From JBAXLO01 sp037134755 (GTDB lineage Bacteria; Bacteroidota; Bacteroidia; Bacteroidales; JACABE01): a DNA stretch of 11,286 nucleotides. Positions 6,902 to 11,286 of this stretch are shown here, in pieces. Each line of letters starts with the position of its first letter. Positions within the stretch are counted from its first letter, which is position 1. The notes below the pieces were generated by a model. The model saw only the letters and a list, made by a program, of their open reading frames with translations, was not told the DNA's origin and did not search any database. The stretch lies in contig JBAXLO010000155.1 of the NCBI GenBank assembly GCA_037134755.1, forward strand, positions 1 through 11,286. Reading direction: 5' to 3'. The position numbers and the translations under genes are program-made.

Positions 6902-8373
6902 AATTCAACACCTATATTTTTTAATTGAGTATACAAAATATCTAAAGAAGTATTTATCTCCTCTTGTCCTGTTCTTATATCAGCAAGCAAAATTTCAGTA
7001 CTGTGTTCATTCGCCAAAGCAAGTTGCTTTACATGCAATTGCAAACTTAAATTACCATTGTTTGCAAGCACTTCTTTATTGTTCATTACCTTTGCAAAGC
7101 CTTCGATATCTGTAAACTTCCAATAAGCATCACTTATCTTTTTAATATGCTTAGGTTCCAGCCATGCATTAGTACGGTCGATGCACAACTCTTCTTTAGC
7201 ATCAATAAAAATAATACGGTCCTTTCTATTGGCAGGCTTTTTCATTCGGCACACCAGCAAACAACTCTCCATACTACTGTTGTAAAACAAGTTTTTGCCC
7301 AGACCAATCACCGCATCCACATAATCTTCTTCTATCATACGTTTGCGGATATCGCCTTCGGCATCACGAAACAAAACACCATGAGGCCAAAGCACCACAC
7401 AACGACCGGTTTCAGTATTCATACTTTTCATTATATGCTGTTGAAAAGCAAAATCAGCACACCCCTGCGGAGGAGTGCCCCATATATTGCGTCCAAAAGG
7501 GTCGTTCATCCATTTATCACGGTTCCACTTCTTAACACTATAAGGCGGATTTGCCATCACAACATCAAACTGCTTCAACTCATCATTCTCCAGTATCTGC
7601 GGATTATCTAAAGTGTCGCCCTGCACTATCAAAAACTCATCTATGTTGTGCATAAACATATTAATACGTGCAATAGCCGAAGTAATCAAATTCAACTCTT
7701 GTCCATACAATTTAAGCGTACGGTATTCTTTGCCCTGTTCTTTAAGGTGCAAAGCCGAACCCAACAAAATGCCGCCACTCCCCGAAGTAGGGTCGTAAAT
7801 ACTTTCGTTGCTTTGCGGGTCGGTAATCTGTGTCATTAGCTTAACAACAGTACGGTTGGTGTAAAACTCTGCGGCAGTATGTCCGCTATCGTCAGCAAAT
7901 TTCTTAATTAAATATTCGTAACCTTCGCCCATTATATCATGAGGAACATTAGCTACACTCAAATTCATTTGTGAGAAATGCTCAATCAAATCCAACATCT
8001 TTTCGTCGCTCATCCTGCGTTTGTTGGTCCATTGTGCATCGCCAAACACATCGTGCAACATCTCGAAATTAGCTTTCTCGATACCATATATAGCTTTCTG
8101 CAAAGCAGCGCCTACATCTAAAGTCTTCTTCCTGACATCATCCCAATGGCAACCGGCAGGAATCTGAAAACGGTGGTTCTCGGCAAACTCAGCATAACTT
8201 AAGTCGCCTTCACTTTCGTCCAAAGCAGTTTGGTATTCCTCGTCCCAAAGGTCGCTAACACGTTTAAAGAAAAGTAAAGGGAAAATATATTGTTTAAAGT
8301 CAGCCGCATCAATCATTCCTCTCAAAATATTGGCTGCACCCCATAGGTAGTCTTCCAGTTGTTTTTGTGTCAT
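6898..8373 (-). CDS. hsdM: type I adenine-specific DNA methyltransferase (HsdM)
   Basis: HsdM transfers a methyl group from S-adenosylmethionine to the N6 of adenine at the site chosen by HsdS, and is part of both the methylase and the restriction complex. The 491-residue protein begins with the helical HsdM N-terminal domain (about 1-130, with YIFPLLFFKRVSDLWDEEY). The sequence AAEFYTNR (167-174) lies ahead of the SAM-binding motif I DPTSGSGG (194-201), and the catalytic motif NPPY is at 275-278. Length and motifs are normal, so the enzyme looks intact. The stop codon overlaps the hsdS start by four bases. G+C is visibly higher than in the neighbours: 30 of 60 bases at 7741-7800 against 13 of 60 in hsdS at 6601-6660. 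A candidate promoter lies about 46 bases upstream. The ATG at 8371-8373 gives the usual N-terminus MTQKQLEDYLWGAANILRG. Confidence 0.97.
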   Translation of the reverse strand: MTQKQLEDYLWGAANILRGMIDAADFKQYIFPLLFFKRVSDLWDEEYQTALDESEGDLSYAEFAENHRFQIPAGCHWDDVRKKTLDVGAALQKAIYGIEKANFEMLHDVFGDAQWTNKRRMSDEKMLDLIEHFSQMNLSVANVPHDIMGEGYEYLIKKFADDSGHTAAEFYTNRTVVKLMTQITDPQSNESIYDPTSGSGGILLGSALHLKEQGKEYRTLKLYGQELNLITSAIARINMFMHNIDEFLIVQGDTLDNPQILENDELKQFDVVMANPPYSVKKWNRDKWMNDPFGRNIWGTPPQGCADFAFQQHIMKSMNTETGRCVVLWPHGVLFRDAEGDIRKRMIEEDYVDAVIGLGKNLFYNSSMESCLLVCRMKKPANRKDRIIFIDAKEELCIDRTNAWLEPKHIKKISDAYWKFTDIEGFAKVMNNKEVLANNGNLSLQLHVKQLALANEHSTEILLADIRTGQEEINTSLDILYTQLKNIGVEL

Positions 8374-8418
8374 TTTATGTACTTAAAAAGTCTAATAAAT
8401 TCTTTAAATATTTTTCAC

Positions 8419-8447
8419 CAAAAGTAATTAAACATTTCCAATTACAA
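8419..8447 (-). promoter_or_regulatory. candidate Bacteroidetes promoter for hsdM-hsdS
   Basis: On the minus strand a TACTTTTG box (8419-8426) matches TAnnTTTG. Eighteen bases upstream is a TTG (8445-8447), a reasonable -33 element and the best-spaced of the three candidates in this window. Transcription would start near 8412 and leave a leader of about 40 bases before the hsdM ATG. It separates hsdM from the unrelated paralog pair upstream. Confidence 0.5.
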
Positions 8448-8473
8448 GAAATAAAAATATTAAAAATAAAAAA

Positions 8474-8513
8474 CAAATTCGCCAAATCACCAAATCAGCT
8501 ATTCACCAAATTC
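8474..8513. repeat. degenerate short tandem repeat (CCAAATCA-like, about 8-base period)
   Basis: The motif CAAAT starts at 8474, 8483, 8491 and 8507, so the spacings are 9, 8 and 16 bases. The units read CAAATTCGC, CAAATCAC, CAAATCAG, a diverged unit, and CAAATTCC. The block begins immediately after the stop codon of the downstream paralog and fills the intergenic space next to the hsdM promoter. Function is unknown. It is too short and irregular to be a CRISPR array. Confidence 0.5.
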
Positions 8514-9692
8514 CTAAAAATTATAATCCTTAGGCTCACCTGCAATTTCTCGTCCATTAAGAATGTTTTCATCATAATGTTTTCTTGGGCTATGAGTTTT
8601 TTTTAGTTCCATTAATTCAGTTAAATTATTACTCTTTGTTATTTTCATCTCTGCAAGCATATTATACTCTTCAAACACAACATCCAGTTCTTGTATTATC
8701 ATTTGGTTGATGTATTTTTGTGCACAGTTTACAATAGCTAACTCATAATCGTCATTTGCCTCCATCATTACAGGCTCCGATGCCTCAAATAATAATTGAA
8801 GTGACTCATCAATGTTTTCATCATCCCAATCCGAATGAGAACGTCTTACTTCTTGCATATCCAAATCATTAAGTCTGAATAATTCAATTATATGTTCATC
8901 CTTCTCAAATAATTTAACATAGCTAAGCAGTTCTTCCGAACTACCATAAAGATATTCAGGTATTACTATAGGCACATAGGGTGGTTTTGGATTTTTCAGT
9001 TCTTCCTCATCTCTTAATGCTTTTTTTCTATCCCAGTCAAGCCCCCAGTAATAATCTTCTTTTTCACCTCTAATATTGGATAAATTTAATAAATCTCCAG
9101 TATTAAAATGCTCATCATATAATTTATAAAATTCGGGATAATACGATTTTTTATCATCTTTTGAAGGCATTATTTCTCCATAACTCTGCCATTCGCGCCA
9201 ACTGAATCTATTTATATAATCAAGATTATTTAATTTAAGATATTCTTTTAATACATTTACTTCTTCTGCTGTTATCGGTGATAAAAAAGGACACTCATCA
9301 ATATGTTCTTCCCAGAATTCAAAGTCGTAGCTTAAATCAATTTCTTTAATTTTAATTTTCTCGGCTCTCCACAGCAATTGAAGATTAAACAATTTCTTTT
9401 GCTTTATCCAACTGAATCTTTCTAAGGTATCCTCTCTATACTGTAATATTTTATTATGTGCTTCTTCTTTAAGAAATACGTCTTTACATTTAATTAAATG
9501 TACTTTATGTTCAGCATATTTTAGTATGAAGGGAGCTATTGATTTGGGATCATAATTTTTAAAAAACGTTTTGTATTCTTCGTTATTAGTTAAATCTTCA
9601 ATAAACTCTTTCTTGAGGTCTTCCAAATAAAACTCATATTTCCCTACTGCGAAATCATCATACTTCTTATATTTAAAATCATCAAAATTCAT
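8514..9692 (-). CDS. conserved-looking unknown protein, second copy of a tandem paralog pair
   Basis: This gene encodes a 392-residue soluble, highly charged protein that I do not recognise. It aligns along its whole length with the gene directly upstream. Shared features are the start MNFDDF, the segment IKQKKLFNLQLLWRAEKIK (96-114), DFEFWEEHIDECPFL (123-137), a conserved tryptophan segment REWQS (166-170), LLNLSNIRG (201-209), a proline-rich linker NPKPPYVP (234-241), and the extreme C-terminus GREIAGEPKDYNF. No nucleotide-binding, nuclease or membrane motif is evident. The conserved aromatic residues and cysteine suggest a folded core, with a more variable C-terminal half. It is 43 bases downstream of its paralog with no TAnnTTTG box in the gap, so the two are probably co-transcribed. 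It ends just before the hsdM promoter. An accessory role for the restriction locus is only a guess from position. Confidence 0.8.
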   Translation of the reverse strand: MNFDDFKYKKYDDFAVGKYEFYLEDLKKEFIEDLTNNEEYKTFFKNYDPKSIAPFILKYAEHKVHLIKCKDVFLKEEAHNKILQYREDTLERFSWIKQKKLFNLQLLWRAEKIKIKEIDLSYDFEFWEEHIDECPFLSPITAEEVNVLKEYLKLNNLDYINRFSWREWQSYGEIMPSKDDKKSYYPEFYKLYDEHFNTGDLLNLSNIRGEKEDYYWGLDWDRKKALRDEEELKNPKPPYVPIVIPEYLYGSSEELLSYVKLFEKDEHIIELFRLNDLDMQEVRRSHSDWDDENIDESLQLLFEASEPVMMEANDDYELAIVNCAQKYINQMIIQELDVVFEEYNMLAEMKITKSNNLTELMELKKTHSPRKHYDENILNGREIAGEPKDYNF

Positions 9693-9735
9693 AACTTATT
9701 TTTTTATTTTGTAAATATTATTTTTAAAACATCTA

Positions 9736-10959
9736 TTAAAAATTAAAATCTCTGGGTTCGCCTAATAATTCTCTTCCATCTAACACAAGTCGACGTTGTA
9801 AAGCGATATGGGAATTAGCTTCTAATTCGGCTAACATAATTTCTTTTGGTCTTTTTGTTGTAATACCTGTTTCTTCAAGCATAAGATATTCATCATAAAC
9901 CCCATCAATCAATTCTTCAATTCTTTGTATTTTATAATTCTCCAGAGTAACTAAAATTGCTTCACGCCATTGAAATCCACCTAATATAGGTATTTTTGTT
10001 TCATAAGCATCTAAATCTCTAACAGCCTCCTCCACTACTTCGTCATCAATACCATGCTCATTATACGTTTCATTTCCTACAGCCTTTACTTTTTCTCTAT
10101 AATTATGTGATAACGTCTGTTTTTTAAATAATCGTTCAAGTTCCAAAATATGCTGATCTTTTTCAAATTCCTGTATAAATAAGTCGATATTACCATATAT
10201 ATCATCAGTTAATTTTATAGGTTTCTGTGGTAGTGGTGGTGGTGGATTTTTTTTATGAGCTTTTTCTATTTTCTTTTGCTCTTTATTTTCATTACTACTC
10301 CTTTCATAAAGATAATGGTATTCTTTATTCCCTCTGATATTAGGCAAATTCAGCAAGCTCCCCGTTCCCAAATGAGCATCATAATATTTATACCAAGCAG
10401 GGTACTCTATGTTAAAAAATGGTATAAGGTTATTATTAAACATATCATGGCTTTGCCAAGCTAAACGCGAAAACGAACCTTCGGGTCTGTAATCTTCACT
10501 TTTTAAATAATCCTTTAATAATTTTACTTCATATTCACTTATTTGTGGCAGAAAAAAACAATCATTAATATGCTTTCCCCAGAATTCAAAATCTCCACAC
10601 GATTTTACACCTTCAAGCTTTATTTCCTCAGCCCGCCATTTAAGTTGCAAATTATACAGTTGTTTTTGCTTTATATAATCAAAATAACCTTCTGCTTCTT
10701 TTTTAACTCTTAAGTCAACACTTCTAATTCTTGCAAGCTCACTTTTATAATGTTCAATCAAATATGATTTTCTTTCTGCATACCTTAACATAAAACTCTC
10801 AACACTTTCTACGTTATATTTTTTTAAATAATCTTTATTCTCTTTCGAACTTTTTATTTCTTCCAAAAAAGCTTTTTTAAGCTCATCAAAGTAGATATGA
10901 CGGTCGGCATAATCTTTAGGCCAATTCTTTTCATTATACTCAAAATCATCAAAATTCAT
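9736..10959 (-). CDS. conserved-looking unknown protein, first copy of a tandem paralog pair
   Basis: This 407-residue soluble, charged protein is paralogous to the next gene downstream and is not recognised. Shared landmarks are the N-terminal MNFDDF, YIKQKQLYNLQLKWRAEEIK (95-114), DFEFWGKHINDCFFL (123-137), LAWQS (166-170), LLNLPNIRG (202-210) and the C-terminal GRELLGEPRDFNF. The middle carries a lysine- and glutamate-rich stretch and a proline run NPPPPLPQKP (239-248), probably a flexible linker between an N-terminal domain (to about 215) and a C-terminal helical domain (about 250-407). The proline run is encoded by a GGT-type triplet repeat beside a run of eight identical bases (10247-10254). 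The start is the only sensible ATG, preceded by an A-rich sequence without a Shine-Dalgarno motif. It is the first gene of its unit, with a candidate promoter near 11173. Function is unknown. Confidence 0.8.
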   Translation of the reverse strand: MNFDDFEYNEKNWPKDYADRHIYFDELKKAFLEEIKSSKENKDYLKKYNVESVESFMLRYAERKSYLIEHYKSELARIRSVDLRVKKEAEGYFDYIKQKQLYNLQLKWRAEEIKLEGVKSCGDFEFWGKHINDCFFLPQISEYEVKLLKDYLKSEDYRPEGSFSRLAWQSHDMFNNNLIPFFNIEYPAWYKYYDAHLGTGSLLNLPNIRGNKEYHYLYERSSNENKEQKKIEKAHKKNPPPPLPQKPIKLTDDIYGNIDLFIQEFEKDQHILELERLFKKQTLSHNYREKVKAVGNETYNEHGIDDEVVEEAVRDLDAYETKIPILGGFQWREAILVTLENYKIQRIEELIDGVYDEYLMLEETGITTKRPKEIMLAELEANSHIALQRRLVLDGRELLGEPRDFNF

Positions 10960-11038
10960 TTTTTTAATTATTAGTTTTTAAAAATCGGAAAATATTTTAA
11001 TCAAAAAGCTTGTACCACAGCTAAATTACTCAATACAC

Positions 11039-11060
11039 TTTAGAAATGAAACATTCTAAA
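11039..11060. promoter_or_regulatory. inverted repeat in the leader, possible hairpin or operator
   Basis: The arms TTTAGAaATG and CATTCTAAA pair over nine positions with one bulged A and an AAA loop. It lies about 80 bases ahead of the start codon at 10959 and downstream of the predicted transcription start. The stem is mostly A-U, so as RNA it would be weak. As DNA it could be a dyad binding site. It is not followed by a T-run in the transcribed direction, so it is not a terminator. Confidence 0.3.
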
Positions 11061-11172
11061 AAAACACATTAGTTTTTTACAGAATTGTAGAAAATACACA
11101 AAACACTAATCTTATATTATATATCAAAAAAGACAAGAATAATTATCTCTAAAATTGAATAATAATATTTTA

Positions 11173-11180
11173 CAAAGATA
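11173..11180 (-). promoter_or_regulatory. candidate Bacteroidetes promoter -7 box for the paralog pair
   Basis: On the minus strand this reads TATCTTTG, an exact TAnnTTTG match. A TTTTG lies 15 bases upstream, closer than the usual distance of about 19, so the -33 element is uncertain. The flanks (11169-11182) are identical over 14 bases to the box in front of the ATPase gene. Transcription would begin near 11166. Confidence 0.45.
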
Positions 11181-11286
11181 CTCTTATTATCAACACAAAA
11201 CTTTATTTTAATATAAAAAGAAAAATATAAATACAATTCAAAACTTTCTTCCAGTTTTTATTTTCTTATTTAATCCTATTGTCGTT

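Larger units (their letters stand above)
10960..11286. other. AT-rich upstream region and long leader, no gene seen
   Basis: No convincing coding frame is found here on either strand. Reading leftward it holds AT-rich sequence from the window edge, a candidate -7 box (11173-11180), an inverted repeat (11039-11060) and an AT-rich stretch up to the first gene. If the promoter is right, the leader is about 200 bases, long for such a unit. The last bases at the edge could contain the end of a neighbouring gene, but this cannot be decided. Confidence 0.5.

Noticed and set aside
7147..7839. Plus-strand open frames opposite hsdM
   Set aside because: They are antisense shadows of a long gene with clear HsdM motifs and have no recognisable protein features. 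The same applies to the plus-strand frames opposite hsdR, the ATPase and the paralogs.
7850..7890. AAEFYTNR in HsdM in place of the more familiar GEFxTPR as a possible defect
   Set aside because: This appears to be a normal subfamily variant. Motif I and NPPY are intact.
8474..8513. CRISPR-like array
   Set aside because: Units are about 8 bases, degenerate and without unique spacers.
11240..11258. Hairpin AAAACT-loop-AGTTTT followed by T-rich sequence, as a terminator
   Set aside because: The stem is six base pairs with a single G-C pair, and no gene on the plus strand ends there. It is too weak to call.

Overview
The window is AT-rich and reads as chromosomal or island DNA from a member of the Bacteroidetes. 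This rests on start codons without Shine-Dalgarno sequences, on promoter -7 boxes of the Bacteroidetes TAnnTTTG type ahead of three transcription units, and on the character of the accessory proteins. No rRNA, tRNA, CRISPR array, integrase or insertion sequence is visible. All recognisable genes lie on the minus strand, so transcription runs from high to low coordinates.

The core is a type I restriction-modification locus in the order hsdM (6898-8373), hsdS (5807-6901), an ATPase plus small-protein pair (3874-5702), and hsdR (896-3871). A small cysteine-cluster gene (419-883) follows hsdR. The genes are tightly packed: hsdM and hsdS overlap by 4 bases, the ATPase and its small partner by 10 bases, and hsdR starts 2 bases after the partner's stop codon. 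HsdM methylates adenine, HsdS reads the target sequence and HsdR translocates and cuts. The inserted pair is an ABC/SMC-type ATPase with all its motifs and a 201-residue protein with a possible PD-(D/E)XK-like E-x-K centre. It sits where prrC and rlo genes sit in other hsd loci and has its own candidate promoter, so it may be a defence module guarded by, or riding on, the restriction system.

hsdS seems to be damaged. Its reading frame stops at 5807, but the next 21 codons in the same frame complete the expected C-terminal conserved helix, which aligns without gaps to the central one. A single base change to TAA would explain this.

Upstream (8514-10959) is a tandem pair of paralogous, soluble, unrecognised proteins with a candidate promoter and a roughly 200-base leader that contains an inverted repeat. 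At the left end (98-414) is the eroded remnant of what looks like a RhuM-family gene, a family often found beside type I hsd genes. The hsdM gene is visibly richer in G+C than its neighbours, which suggests that the locus was assembled from parts.
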